From positions 1-62,131 of the forward strand of contig JAJPIJ010000003.1 in assembly GCA_021324815.1 (NCBI GenBank): a DNA stretch of 62,131 nucleotides. The letters run 5' to 3'. Shown piece by piece: positions 46,614 to 56,288 of the stretch. The notes beneath the pieces were generated by a model. It was not told the DNA's origin and searched no databases. It saw only the letters and a program-made list of their open reading frames with translations. Source of the stretch: Gammaproteobacteria bacterium. GTDB lineage: Bacteria > Pseudomonadota > Gammaproteobacteria > JAJPIJ01. The stretch's first letter is position 1, and each line of letters starts with the position of its first letter. Both the position numbers and the translations under genes were made by a program.

Positions 46614-48800
46614 ATGAAACAGGTGCTGGAAAATTTCAAGACCGGCGCATGCACCGTGGAGGAGGTGCCGGCGCCGATCAACCGCGCCGGCTTCGTGCTG
46701 GTGCGCAAACATTATTCCCTGATCAGCAGTGGAACCGAGGGGGGCACCGTCAAGCTGGGGCAGATGAGCCTGCTCGGCAAGGCGCGGGCGCGGCCCGAAC
46801 AGGCGCGCAAGGTCATCCAGGTCGCGAAACAGCAGGGGCTGTTGACGGCCTACCAGGTGGCCATGCGGGCGCTGGAAATGCCCGTCGCGCTCGGCTACAG
46901 CAGCGCCGGCGAGGTCATCGAAGCGGGAGAGGGCATCGATGACCTGCGCCCGGGGGACAGGGTGGCCTGCGCCGGCGCCGGTTTTGCAAATCACGCCGAG
47001 GTGGTGAGCGTGCCGCGCAATCTGTGCGTCAGGGTGCCGCCTGAAGTTTCGTTGCGTCACGCCGCCTTCACGACGATTGGCGCGATTGCGATGCAAAGCG
47101 TGCGCGTCGCCCGCGCGCAACTGGGGGGAAACATCGTAGTTATCGGGTTGGGGCTGGTGGGCCTGCTGACCAGCCAGATTCTGCGCGCGGCGGGCTGCCG
47201 CGTGTTCGGCATCGACATCGATCCGGAGCGAACCGGCTTCTTCCGCAAACAGAACTACGGCGAGGCCGCGATGGGCGGCGATCCCAACGTGCGGGAGCGG
47301 GTGCTGGCCTGGACGGAAAATTGCGGCGCGGATGCCGTGATCATCACCGCGGCCACCGAGGACAACGGGCCGGTGGCCATGGCCGGGGAACTGCTGCGGG
47401 TCAAGGGCCGCACCGTGGTCGTGGGGCGCACGCCCATGACGGCGCCGCGCGAGACCTACCTCTTCAAGGAACTCGAACTATGCACCTCGATGGCCTACGG
47501 GCCGGGCACCGGCGATCCCGTCTACGAGGTCGCGGGCGTGGATTACCCGATCGGCTACGTGCGCTGGACGGAAAACCGCAACATGGCCGCCTTTCTCGGC
47601 CTGCTCGCGGATCGCCGGCTGTCGCTTGATGAACTGATCACGCATGAATACAAGATTGACGACGCCGGCGCCGCTTTTGATCTGATCAGCGGCAGGACCG
47701 GCAAACGATCCATCGCGGTGCTGTTGCATTATCCGCTGCATGAGCCCGACGTGCGGCAACCTGCGCGCCGGGTGACGCTGGGGGCGCCGGCGTCCGCCGC
47801 GGCGGGTGATCGCGGGGCGGCAATCGCGACCGCCGCGGTGAATGTCGGCGTGGTGGGGGCCGGCAGTTTCGCCACCAATGAATTCCTGCCGCTGCTGGCG
47901 AAACAGCCCGGCATGCGGCTGCGCGGCATCGCCTCGGCGACCGGCGTGCGGGCACGAGCGCTCGGCAAACGCTACGGTTTCGCGTTTTGCGCCGCCGAGG
48001 CGATGGAGGTCATCAACGATTCCGCAACCCGGGCGGTGTTTCTGCTCACCCGCCATGACACCCACGCGCCACTGGCCGAGGCGGCGTTGCGCGCCGGCAG
48101 GCACGTGTTCGTGGAGAAACCCCTGGCCCTGAACCTTGAAGAGCTGGAGCGCGTGGAGGCTGCGTGGCGGGAAAGCGGTTGCCAACTCATGGTGGGCTTC
48201 AACCGCCGTTATGCGCCGCTGGCCTTGCGGCTGCGCGACGAGTTCGCGCAGCGGGCGCAACCGATGTCGGTCTCCTATTGCGCCAATGTCGGCTACCGCC
48301 CTCCCGGCCACTGGCTGCATGACCCGGCGGCGGGCGGCGGCGTCATCGTGGGCGAGGCCTGCCATCACATCGACTTTTGCCTGTGGCTGGTGAACCGGCC
48401 GCTGGCCGGCGTGCGGGTGTCGGCACTCGGCGTCTCCGGCGGCTTGCTGTCAAGCGACAACGTGCATATTGAACTGCGGTTCGAGGACGGCTCGCTGGCG
48501 GTCATTCGCTACCTGTCAAATGGCTCCAGGGCCTATGCCTCCGAGCGCGCGGAGGTTTTCTGTGACAACCGCACCGCCGTGTTGACGGATTTCCGCCTGC
48601 TGGAACTGGCGCAGGATTCACGGATGCGTCGGCAGCGGCGGTGGCTGGGAGCCGACAAGGGCCACGCCGCGCAAATCGCCGCATTTTTCGCCGCCCTCCG
48701 TGGCGGGGAATCTGTCGGGACCGAGAGTTATCTCGCGTCGTCGCGCGCCGCCATTGAAGCGGCGCGATTGGCCGTTTTGGCGGCCGGCGGAACCGGCTGA
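46614..48800 (+). CDS. Two-domain oxidoreductase (zinc-type dehydrogenase + GFO/IDH/MocA)
   Basis: The 728-residue protein joins an MDR/alcohol-dehydrogenase-like half (GROES-like opening, NAD-binding VVIGLGLVGLLTSQILRAAG; about 1-370) to a C-terminal GFO/IDH/MocA half (VGVVGAGSFATNEFLPLL, EKPLALNLEELERVE, GEACHHIDFCLWLV). This bidomain type occurs in glycan clusters and should modify nucleotide sugars, for example oxidise or dehydrate a ring position. NAD(P) use is implied by both glycine-rich motifs. Confidence 0.87.
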   Translation: MKQVLENFKTGACTVEEVPAPINRAGFVLVRKHYSLISSGTEGGTVKLGQMSLLGKARARPEQARKVIQVAKQQGLLTAYQVAMRALEMPVALGYSSAGEVIEAGEGIDDLRPGDRVACAGAGFANHAEVVSVPRNLCVRVPPEVSLRHAAFTTIGAIAMQSVRVARAQLGGNIVVIGLGLVGLLTSQILRAAGCRVFGIDIDPERTGFFRKQNYGEAAMGGDPNVRERVLAWTENCGADAVIITAATEDNGPVAMAGELLRVKGRTVVVGRTPMTAPRETYLFKELELCTSMAYGPGTGDPVYEVAGVDYPIGYVRWTENRNMAAFLGLLADRRLSLDELITHEYKIDDAGAAFDLISGRTGKRSIAVLLHYPLHEPDVRQPARRVTLGAPASAAAGDRGAAIATAAVNVGVVGAGSFATNEFLPLLAKQPGMRLRGIASATGVRARALGKRYGFAFCAAEAMEVINDSATRAVFLLTRHDTHAPLAEAALRAGRHVFVEKPLALNLEELERVEAAWRESGCQLMVGFNRRYAPLALRLRDEFAQRAQPMSVSYCANVGYRPPGHWLHDPAAGGGVIVGEACHHIDFCLWLVNRPLAGVRVSALGVSGGLLSSDNVHIELRFEDGSLAVIRYLSNGSRAYASERAEVFCDNRTAVLTDFRLLELAQDSRMRRQRRWLGADKGHAAQIAAFFAALRGGESVGTESYLASSRAAIEAARLAVLAAGGTG

Positions 48801-48806
48801 AGGGCA

Positions 48807-49712
48807 ATGGAACAACAACCGGTCGGCCCGGGGCACTACGACGCGGAATGGATCGAAGACGCGTGGGGAGCGCGCGGCAACGAGGAATTGCTGCGCGAAG
48901 GACCCCTGCGCCCCCGCCCGCGCGTGGCGCGCGCCATGGCGCTCTGCCGTCTGTCGGCCGGCCTGCGTTTGCTTGATGTCGCCTGCGGACGTGGCGAGGT
49001 GCCGGCCATCGCCTGCCAGCAGGGCGCGGACGGCATTGGCCTGGATTACTCCGCGGATTCGATTGCGTTTGCCAGTCGCGTGCGCCGGATCCACGGCCAC
49101 GGCCCGGGTGGTGTCATGCGTCTCGTGCGCGGGGACGCCACGGCATTGCCGTTCTGCGACGCCAGCTTCGATCGGGTGACGATGCTCGACATCATCGAAC
49201 ACCTGCATCCGCCACAACTGGAAAACATGTTCCGCGAGGCGAGGCGGGTGCTCAAGCCCGACGGCTTCGCCGTCATCCACACCCTGCCCAACCGCTGGGT
49301 GTACGAATTTGCCTATCCGCTGGCGCGCCGGTTTTATGGGCGCATCCCCGCCGATCCGCGCAGTCGCCACGAGCGGCAGATTCACGTCAATGAGCAGGAC
49401 ATCGTGGGCCTGTCGGCAATGCTGAAACGCTGCGGATTGAACCACCGTCTGTGGCTGGAGCAGCACATCCCGGCCCAGGCCCGCTGGAACGCCGGCGCCG
49501 ATCATTATCGGGACACCCGTGACCGGGTTTATCCGCTGATGGCGGGCCGCCTCGGCCGCCTGCTGGAGGCGCTGAGCCGGACGCCGCTCAAGTTGATATT
49601 GTGCAACGACATTTTCGGAATCCTGTGGAAACAGGGTCCGCCGCCCGTCGCCGCCGGTCCGCTGCCGTGGGCGCCCGCCGAACGCGCGCTCATTTGGATC
49701 CTGGGCGGGTGA
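48807..49712 (+). CDS. SAM-dependent methyltransferase (class I), third of three, last gene of the glycan run
   Basis: The 301-residue protein has LLDVACGRG (55-63) as motif I, GIGLDYSADSIAFA, and VTMLDIIEHLHPPQLENMFREARRVLKPDGFAVIHTLPNRW. It resembles Methyltransf_11/23 enzymes. It ends the co-directional run of ten genes; the next gene on the other strand ends one base after its stop. Substrate unknown. Confidence 0.85.
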   Translation: MEQQPVGPGHYDAEWIEDAWGARGNEELLREGPLRPRPRVARAMALCRLSAGLRLLDVACGRGEVPAIACQQGADGIGLDYSADSIAFASRVRRIHGHGPGGVMRLVRGDATALPFCDASFDRVTMLDIIEHLHPPQLENMFREARRVLKPDGFAVIHTLPNRWVYEFAYPLARRFYGRIPADPRSRHERQIHVNEQDIVGLSAMLKRCGLNHRLWLEQHIPAQARWNAGADHYRDTRDRVYPLMAGRLGRLLEALSRTPLKLILCNDIFGILWKQGPPPVAAGPLPWAPAERALIWILGG

Positions 49713-50672
49713 TCAGGCGGCGGCGGGGGTGTCCGATCTCAGCAACAGCCACAGCCCCGCCGGCACCCAGGCCAGGATCAGCACCAGCACTCGCAGCATG
49801 AGATAGGCGGATACCACTGTTGCCGCCGGCAATTGCAACGCGCCGAACAGCAGCACACCCGCGATTTCCACCGTGCCAATGCCGTTCACGCTGATCGGGA
49901 TGTACGCCACCAGGGAGCTTGCCGCGGCGATCAGCGTCACCGAAATGATGCCGGCACCCTCCTCTCCGAATGCCCGAAACATGCACCAGTAGGCGGCGCC
50001 GGTGACAAATATCTTTACCGCGGTGAACATGAAATTGAGCAGGACGCGTTGCGGATGATGCCGCGCGGTGGCCAGCAGTTCATGCGCCGTGTCCGAGAAA
50101 AAACGCCGGAATCTGACCACGCCGGGGCGACCGGATTTCAGCGCCGCGATGAGCAGGACGGTTGTTCCCACGACCAGCCCTGAGGCGACCAACCAGAATC
50201 CCGCCTCCGTCCTGTACGCCAGCGGGGGCCACCTGCTTCGGAAGTCGTGCCATGCCAGCAGCAGGCCGGCGGCGGCGCAAACGGCCATCATGACGATGGT
50301 GATGACCTTGTCGAGCAGGCTGCGGCCGACGCTGATATGCCACGGCAGATGGCGCGCCCTGAGCAGGGCGGAGATTCCGGCGATGTCGCCGACCTGTCCG
50401 GGAACGATCAAATTCAGCGCCCAGCCCACCCAGTACACCGGCAGGAACACCGCCCACGGCACCGCGCCGTCGCGGCCGATGAAGAGGTGCGAGTTATAGG
50501 CGCCTATCAGCGTCGACGACAGGATCAGCGCGGCGCTTGCGGCCGCCCACGCGGGCTCCAGCTGACGAAGCGCCGCGAGGATCTGCCGGCCGTCCACATG
50601 CATGAGCAGGGCCGCGAGCAGGGCGGTGCCTACGAGTGCCCGCACGTATCGATGGCCGCGCCACGCGTTCAA
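49713..50672 (-). CDS. Lysylphosphatidylglycerol synthase TM-family (UPF0104) membrane protein
   Basis: The 319-residue protein has about eight membrane helices and the family signature pattern: NLIVPGQVGDIAGISALLRAR, GRSLLDKVITIVM, YIPISVNGIGTVEIAG and LILAWVPAGLWLL. Only the membrane half is present; the soluble LPG-synthase domain is missing, as in the many stand-alone UPF0104 proteins of glycolipid loci. The start is probably the TTG at 50672, whose bases overlap the TGA of the hexapeptide gene; GTG at 50645 is an alternative. Its role is unknown, perhaps flipping or gating a lipid-linked sugar. Confidence 0.8.
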   Translation of the reverse strand: MNAWRGHRYVRALVGTALLAALLMHVDGRQILAALRQLEPAWAAASAALILSSTLIGAYNSHLFIGRDGAVPWAVFLPVYWVGWALNLIVPGQVGDIAGISALLRARHLPWHISVGRSLLDKVITIVMMAVCAAAGLLLAWHDFRSRWPPLAYRTEAGFWLVASGLVVGTTVLLIAALKSGRPGVVRFRRFFSDTAHELLATARHHPQRVLLNFMFTAVKIFVTGAAYWCMFRAFGEEGAGIISVTLIAAASSLVAYIPISVNGIGTVEIAGVLLFGALQLPAATVVSAYLMLRVLVLILAWVPAGLWLLLRSDTPAAA

Positions 50673-51280
50673 TCGTTGATTTCGCTGATCACGGTCAGGG
50701 GATTGCCGGCGCAGAAGACGTTGGCCGGCACGTCGCGTCGCACCAGCGAGCAGGCGCCGATCACGGAATTGTCGCCGATGCTGACGCCGTGCAGCACCAC
50801 CACCTGCACCGAAATCCACACATTGCGCCCGATGCGCACGGGCGCGGCCGTCACTTCACCGCCGCCCGGTTCGCGCCGCCGCCGGGACAGGCTGTGCGCC
50901 GGGGTGTCGGTGATGTAGGCGTCGGCGATGTTGGACCAGTCGCCGATCGCCACGCTTTGCGCGCTTTGTATCGCGGTGCCGTTCAGACCGGCATGGTGGC
51001 CCAGGCGCACGACGGCGTTTGCATTCAGCGTGCGGATGCACACCGGCTTGATGGCGTTGCCGATGATCAGGCAGTCATTGCCGAATTCCACGCGACCGGG
51101 TCCCGAGATGTACAGCGGGCCGTAGACTCGGAACCCCCGGCCGGCGCTGACGCGGATGCCGAGCAGGGCAAATTTGATCCGGTGCCACCAACCGGATAAC
51201 CAGGCTCCAAGGGCCGGCACGAGCAAATGGGGCTCATGACGCAGCCGGTCGACGTATCGGGAGAATCCGGAATCATTCAC
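50669..51280 (-). CDS. Hexapeptide-repeat (left-handed beta-helix) acyltransferase
   Basis: The 203-residue protein has the hexapeptide repeats [LIV]-G-x4 in the middle (LGHHAGLNGTAI, IGDWSNIADAY) and the closing IGDNSVIGACSLVRRDVPANVFCAGNP of WbbJ/WcaF/LacA-type enzymes that use acetyl-CoA. Sugar O-acetylation is likely. The start is GTG at 51280, with GGAG about 12 bases upstream. It overlaps suhB by 8 bases and the LPG-TM gene by 4, so suhB, this gene and the TM gene form one minus-strand operon converging on the glycan run. Confidence 0.85.
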   Translation of the reverse strand: MNDSGFSRYVDRLRHEPHLLVPALGAWLSGWWHRIKFALLGIRVSAGRGFRVYGPLYISGPGRVEFGNDCLIIGNAIKPVCIRTLNANAVVRLGHHAGLNGTAIQSAQSVAIGDWSNIADAYITDTPAHSLSRRRREPGGGEVTAAPVRIGRNVWISVQVVVLHGVSIGDNSVIGACSLVRRDVPANVFCAGNPLTVISEIND

Positions 51281-52151
51281 GATGACGGACTTCTCCTGTG
51301 GCGCGGGCCGGGGAGGGGATTTTTTTCATTCCGGCGCCGTGCGGTTCTCCCGGACGAAATGCGGTGCCGACAAGATGGGATTTCAGCGTTTCCAGCATCT
51401 CCGGAAAGAGGCGGGTGTTGCCGGCCACGATGTGACCCTTGTGCAGGTAATCATCTCCGCCCCAGGGATCGCCGACCATGCCGCCGGCCTCCTCGATGAG
51501 CAGCGCGCCGGCGGCCATGTCCCACGGTTTCAGGCCGAACTCCCAGAAACCATCGAGACGTCCGCAGGCCACGTACGCCAAATCGAGCGCGGCGGCGCCG
51601 GCGCGGCGGATGCCGGAGGTGATCGCCATGAACGCCCGCAGGGTCTGCAGGTATGTATCGACGTGCTGCTGTTCCCGGAACGGGAATCCCGTGCCGAGCA
51701 GCGCGCCTTGCAGGGTGCGCTGCCTGCTGACGCGGATGCGGCGATCGTTCAATTGCGCGCCGCTCCCGCGCGTGGCGGTGAAGAGCTCCTGCCGCAGGGG
51801 GTCGTAAACCACGCCCTGCTCGATGCGGCCCTTCACCTGCAGCGCCACGGAGACCGCGAATTGCGGAAAACCGTGCAAGAAGTTCGTGGTGCCGTCCAGC
51901 GGATCGATGATCCATAGATAAGCGCCGGCCGGTCCTGATCGCCCGCTCTCCTCGGCCAGGATGCCGTGCGCGGGATAGGCGGTCTTCAGTGTGTCGATGA
52001 TGGCCTCCTCGGCCATCCGGTCCACCTCGGTGACAAAATCATTCAGCCCCTTGGTGTCCGCGCGCAGGCCGGCGGCACGGTCGGCGTGGCGCACGATCAG
52101 ATCGCCCGCCCGGCGGGCGGCGCGTACGGCGATGTTGAGCATGGGGTGCAT
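51273..52151 (-). CDS. suhB: Inositol-1-monophosphatase family protein SuhB
   Basis: SuhB is a Mg2+-dependent monophosphatase that also acts in rRNA antitermination complexes in E. coli. The 292 residues show LAEESG, DPLDGTTN (residues 83-90) and WDMAAGALLIEEAGG, the metal and phosphate sites. The last 25 residues extend past the usual end. The start is uncertain between ATG 52151 and ATG 52142. It is divergent from trmJ, as in many gammaproteobacteria. Confidence 0.95.
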   Translation of the reverse strand: MHPMLNIAVRAARRAGDLIVRHADRAAGLRADTKGLNDFVTEVDRMAEEAIIDTLKTAYPAHGILAEESGRSGPAGAYLWIIDPLDGTTNFLHGFPQFAVSVALQVKGRIEQGVVYDPLRQELFTATRGSGAQLNDRRIRVSRQRTLQGALLGTGFPFREQQHVDTYLQTLRAFMAITSGIRRAGAAALDLAYVACGRLDGFWEFGLKPWDMAAGALLIEEAGGMVGDPWGGDDYLHKGHIVAGNTRLFPEMLETLKSHLVGTAFRPGEPHGAGMKKIPSPARATGEVRHRE

Positions 52152-52235
52152 GGGCGGTCCGCCGGCTTGAGGCGTATTCTCGTATTCTAACGTATGTGGC
52201 TGCGCAGCAAGCCATGAATTTGCGACAATGCCGGC

Positions 52236-53006
52236 ATGAATGCACCGTTGTCCCGCGTCAGCATCGTTCTGGTCGAGCCCAGCCATCCCGGCAACATCGG
52301 CGCCGTGGCGCGTGCGATGAAGACGATGGGTCTGAGCCGGCTCTCGCTGGTGCGGCCGCCCGAATTTTTGCGCGCCGAGGCCACCGCGATGGCGGCGGGC
52401 GCCGATGATCTGCTGTTGCGGGCGCGGGTCTGCGCCACGCTCCCGGAGGCCGTGGCCGGCTGCGGGCGCGTCGTGGGCACGACCGCGCGCGCGCGCCGCA
52501 TCCCCTGGCCGGTGCAGGGCCCGCGCGATATCGCGGGGGAACTGGCCGCCGCCGCCGCGACCACCGACGTGGCGGTGCTGTTCGGTCGCGAGCATGCCGG
52601 CCTGACCAACGAGGAGGTGGAGCTCTGCCAGGCCATGATCCGGATCCCAACGGCGGGGGATTTCAGCTCGCTCAACCTGGCGGCGGCGGTGCAAGTCGTC
52701 GCCTATGAATTGCACATGGCGGCTTCCCCGATGACGGCACCCGCGTCACCGCCGCCTTCACCGGACGCACCGCCGACACAGGAGGAAATGCAGCGCTTCT
52801 ACGCCCACCTGGAGCGTGCGCTGACCGCCACAGGTTTCCTCGATCCCCGGAAGCCGCGGCTGCTGATGCGACGGCTGCGGCGATTGTTCAACCGCGCCAT
52901 GCTGGACCAGACCGAGGTGAACATCCTGCGCGGATTTTTCACCGCCGTGGAAAAACATGCCCCCGTCGCCGGCCGGGCGGCGGGGATCGACACGGACCCT
53001 ACTTGA
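52236..53006 (+). CDS. trmJ: tRNA (cytidine/uridine-2'-O-)-methyltransferase TrmJ
   Basis: TrmJ methylates the 2'-O of residue 32 in certain tRNAs. The 256-residue SpoU-type SPOUT enzyme shows [24 protein letters not shown] near the start and the knot region [26 protein letters not shown]...[14 protein letters not shown]-terminal helical extension follows (residues 175-256). Upstream suhB is divergent. Confidence 0.96.
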   Translation: MNAPLSRVSIVLVEPSHPGNIGAVARAMKTMGLSRLSLVRPPEFLRAEATAMAAGADDLLLRARVCATLPEAVAGCGRVVGTTARARRIPWPVQGPRDIAGELAAAAATTDVAVLFGREHAGLTNEEVELCQAMIRIPTAGDFSSLNLAAAVQVVAYELHMAASPMTAPASPPPSPDAPPTQEEMQRFYAHLERALTATGFLDPRKPRLLMRRLRRLFNRAMLDQTEVNILRGFFTAVEKHAPVAGRAAGIDTDPT

Positions 53007-54042
53007 ATTTGACCTCTGCCGCGCCCTTGCGGGCCTCGATGTGACCCATGCGGTAGACCGTCTCCCCGGCCTCCTCCAGCCGGTGGCACGCCGTCTCCAC
53101 GTCGTCCTCGGGCACGACCACGGCCATGCCGACGCCGCAATTGAAGGTCATCCACATCTCCTCCTCTTCGACGTTCCCCTGCTCCTGGAGCCAGCGGAAC
53201 ACGGCCGGGCGCTCCCAGCTTTTTGTGTCGATGACGGCGCGGCAGCCGTCGGGCAACACGCGCGGCAGGTTGCCGGGGATGCCCCCGCCGGTGATGTGCG
53301 CCAGGGCCCGAACCGGGACGCGGCGGATGAGATCGAGCAACGGCCGAACGTAGATGCGCGTCGGTGTGAGCAGCGTCTCCCCCAGCGTGCGGCCGTGAAA
53401 ATCCCGCGCCAGGTCGGCGCCCGTGACCTTGAGGATTTTGCGCACCAGCGAGTAGCCGTTTGAATGCACGCCGCTTGACGCCAGGCCCAGCACCACGTCG
53501 CCGGCATGCACGTCACGGCCGTCGATGATCTTGTTTTCCTCGACCACGCCCACGCAAAACCCGGCCAGATCGTAATCGCCCGGCGCGTAAAGGTCCGGCA
53601 TCTCCGCGGTCTCGCCGCCCACGAGCGCCGCCCCGGCCAGCTCGCAGCCGCGGGCGATGCCCTGGATGACCGTCTGCGCCACGCCCACATCCAGCCTGCC
53701 GGTGGCGAAGTAGTCGAGGAAGAACAGCGGCTCGGCGCCCTGCACGACGAGATCGTTCACGCTCATGGCCACGAGATCGATGCCGATGGTGTCGTGCCTG
53801 TTCAGCGCAACGGCCAGTTTCAACTTGGTGCCGACGCCATCGGTGGTGGAGACCAGCACCGGCCTTCGGTATTTCAGCGGCCCCAGATTGAACAGCGCGC
53901 CGAAACCACCCAGGCCCCCCATCACGCCGGGGCGGGTCGTGGCGGCGGCAAAAGGCTTGATGCGCTCCACCAGTTCATCGCCCCGGTCGATGTCGACGCC
54001 GGCGTCCTTGTAACTCAAAGAGGACGGTGGTTTCCTTTTCAC
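52999..54042 (-). CDS. purM: Phosphoribosylformylglycinamidine cyclo-ligase
   Basis: PurM closes the imidazole ring of purine precursors (FGAM to AIR, using ATP). The 347 residues show [54 protein letters not shown] and a C-terminal [16 protein letters not shown]. The 3' end overlaps trmJ by 8 bases. It is divergent from the DUF2066-perM-hda genes, the usual gammaproteobacterial order. purN, which often follows purM, is not present here. Confidence 0.97.
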   Translation of the reverse strand: MKRKPPSSLSYKDAGVDIDRGDELVERIKPFAAATTRPGVMGGLGGFGALFNLGPLKYRRPVLVSTTDGVGTKLKLAVALNRHDTIGIDLVAMSVNDLVVQGAEPLFFLDYFATGRLDVGVAQTVIQGIARGCELAGAALVGGETAEMPDLYAPGDYDLAGFCVGVVEENKIIDGRDVHAGDVVLGLASSGVHSNGYSLVRKILKVTGADLARDFHGRTLGETLLTPTRIYVRPLLDLIRRVPVRALAHITGGGIPGNLPRVLPDGCRAVIDTKSWERPAVFRWLQEQGNVEEEEMWMTFNCGVGMAVVVPEDDVETACHRLEEAGETVYRMGHIEARKGAAEVKFK

Positions 54043-54119
54043 GGCACCATACTAGCGGCGCCCCCGCGGCGCGACAATCTTGACTTTGATGATGCCCATC
54101 GCATAGCGTGCCGCGAACA

Positions 54120-55208
54120 ATGGCCCTGCCCTCGATCATGGGTTCCAGACGCTGTTTTTACCGGATACTGGCCTGTCTCTGGGCCATCGTGACGGCGCTC
54201 AACGCATGGCGTGCGCTCGCGGCGCCCGTGGGCGGGCTGTACGAAGCCACCGTGCCGATCGCGGAAAAGACCGAGACCGCCCGCAACGACGGCGTGCGCA
54301 ACGCCATGGCACAGGTGCTGATCAAGCTCACCGGCGATCGCGGCAGCGCGCAGCGCCAGGAGGCGCAGCCGCTGCTGCGCGACGCCCAGCGCTACGTGCG
54401 GGAGCTCCGCTTTGAGGACATTGCCACGCCGGGCCCGGACAAGCCCCGCCCCTACCTGTGGGTGCAATTTGATCCCGCGGCGCTGGGCCCCGCCCTGGCG
54501 GGGACGGGCCTGCCGTTGTGGGGTCAGGATCGCCCCGCCGTGCTGGTCTGGCTGGCGCTGGATGAGGGCGGCACGACGTCGCTCGTCGGCCCCGATGATA
54601 ATCGCGGGTATACGGAACTCATCCAGCGGCAGATGGCCAGGCGGGGCCTGTCCTCGATTCCACCACTGCTCGATCTTGAGGATCAAAACAGGATGTCCGC
54701 GGCCGCATTGAAGCAGGAACAGGCCGCGGTCATCCGCGCCGCCTCCGCGCGATACGGAGCGGAGGCGGTGGTCTCCGCGTTGCTGAGCCACGGCGATAAC
54801 GGCCCGTGGGCCGGCCGCTTTGTGCTCTATTTCAACGGCCAGACCTTGAGCTGGAACGCGAAGGGTCAGGACGCGGAGGAGGTCGCGGCGGAGGGGGCGG
54901 ACGACATCGCCGACGCCATCGCGGTGCGTTACGCGCGCGCCGCGCCGGCGCCGCAGGCGCCGCTGCAGACGGTGGAACTGGTCGTCGAGGGGGTGCACAG
55001 CCTGCAAAACTACGCTGACTTGCAGCGCTACCTGCGTTCGCTGAACGGCGTCACCGCCGTCAATGTGTCGCGCGCGGAGGGCGACCGCCTGACGCTGGTG
55101 CTCAACACGAAGGCCGGGGCGCAGGCCATCGCCGACAGCCTCGCCTACAATGCCATGCTGCAGCCGTCGGCGGACAACGTCCCCGGCCACTACCGGCTGG
55201 CGCCATGA
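54120..55208 (+). CDS. DUF2066-domain exported protein
   Basis: The 362-residue protein has an N-terminal signal (YRILACLWAIVTALNAWRALA). A DUF2066 body follows (LYEATVPIAEKTETARNDGVRNAMAQVLIKLTGDR, then PAVLVWLALDE). The family is of unknown function and is commonly next to purM and hda. The start is uncertain: GTG 54108, ATG 54120 or ATG 54138; I chose the middle one. It precedes perM by 27 bases. Confidence 0.88.
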   Translation: MALPSIMGSRRCFYRILACLWAIVTALNAWRALAAPVGGLYEATVPIAEKTETARNDGVRNAMAQVLIKLTGDRGSAQRQEAQPLLRDAQRYVRELRFEDIATPGPDKPRPYLWVQFDPAALGPALAGTGLPLWGQDRPAVLVWLALDEGGTTSLVGPDDNRGYTELIQRQMARRGLSSIPPLLDLEDQNRMSAAALKQEQAAVIRAASARYGAEAVVSALLSHGDNGPWAGRFVLYFNGQTLSWNAKGQDAEEVAAEGADDIADAIAVRYARAAPAPQAPLQTVELVVEGVHSLQNYADLQRYLRSLNGVTAVNVSRAEGDRLTLVLNTKAGAQAIADSLAYNAMLQPSADNVPGHYRLAP

Positions 55209-55235
55209 TGATCCCAGCGGGCTGACCCCATCGCC

Positions 55236-56288
55236 ATGACCGACTCGCAAAAATGGACGTTGGTCATACTTGCCGGATTGCTGATCTGGCTGCTGTATCT
55301 ACTCGCCCCGGTGCTGACCCCCTTCATGTTGTCGGCGCTGCTCTCTTATCTCTTCGATCCGGTGGTGGATCGCCTGGAGGCGCGCAGATTGCCGCGCACG
55401 GTGGGCGTCATCATCGTGTTTCTGGGCCTGCTGCTGGCGGGACTGGCGTTCGTGCTGATTCTGTTTCCGGTGTTGCAGCAGCAGATTTCACTCTTGATCG
55501 ACAAACTGCCGCAGGTCTTGCAGTGGTTCCAGGACGCGCTGCTGCCGCGCCTGTCGCGCCTGCCCGGCGTTGATCCCGCCTGGCTCAATCTGGAGGCGGT
55601 GAGACAGGCCATGGCGGCGCACTGGCAGCAGTTCGGCTCCTCGCTCACCGATCTGCTCGGCCGGCTTACGCGATCCGGCGGGACGGTGTTCGTCTGGTTC
55701 GCCTATCTACTGTTGATCCCGGTGGTGACGTTCTACCTGCTGCGCGACTGGGACATCATGGTCAGGCGGTTGCATGACCTGCTGCCGCGCCGCATGGAGC
55801 CGGTGGTGGCGCAATTGGTGGCGGAGTGCGATGCGGTGCTGTCCCAGTTGCTGCGGGGCCAGTTGCTGGTCATGCTGAGCCTGGCCGCGGTGTACACCGT
55901 CGGCCTTTGGATCGTCGGCGTCGATCTCGCGCTTCTGATCGGCCTGCTCTCCGGGCTGGTGAGCTTCGTGCCCTACCTCGGATTCATCATCGGTTTTCTT
56001 CTCGCCAGCCTGGCGGCCTTGATCCAGTTCGGGGATGTCGCGCATGTGCTTTACGTGCTGCTGGTGTTCGGCCTCGGACAGGCGCTCGACGGGGCGGCAT
56101 TGTCGCCGTTGCTGGTGGGCCGGCGGATCGGCCTGCACCCGGTGGCGGTGATTTTCGCCGTGCTGGCCGGCGGTCAGTTGTTCGGCTTCCTGGGCGTGCT
56201 TCTGGCCCTGCCCGTGGCCGCGGTCGTCGTCGTTGTCCTGCGGCATTACCAGGATCGTTACCTGCAAAGCAGCCTGTATTCGCCATGA
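55236..56288 (+). CDS. perM: PerM/AI-2E-exporter-family permease
   Basis: The 350-residue membrane protein has about eight helices, the long extracytoplasmic segment between helices 3 and 4, and the family motif PYLGFIIGFLLASLAALIQFG. A later QALDGAALSPLLVGRRIGLHPVAVIFAVLAGGQLFGFLG is also typical. Members move small molecules such as autoinducer-2 or ions; this one's substrate is unknown. The ATG of hda overlaps its stop (ATGA). Confidence 0.92.
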   Translation: MTDSQKWTLVILAGLLIWLLYLLAPVLTPFMLSALLSYLFDPVVDRLEARRLPRTVGVIIVFLGLLLAGLAFVLILFPVLQQQISLLIDKLPQVLQWFQDALLPRLSRLPGVDPAWLNLEAVRQAMAAHWQQFGSSLTDLLGRLTRSGGTVFVWFAYLLLIPVVTFYLLRDWDIMVRRLHDLLPRRMEPVVAQLVAECDAVLSQLLRGQLLVMLSLAAVYTVGLWIVGVDLALLIGLLSGLVSFVPYLGFIIGFLLASLAALIQFGDVAHVLYVLLVFGLGQALDGAALSPLLVGRRIGLHPVAVIFAVLAGGQLFGFLGVLLALPVAAVVVVVLRHYQDRYLQSSLYSP

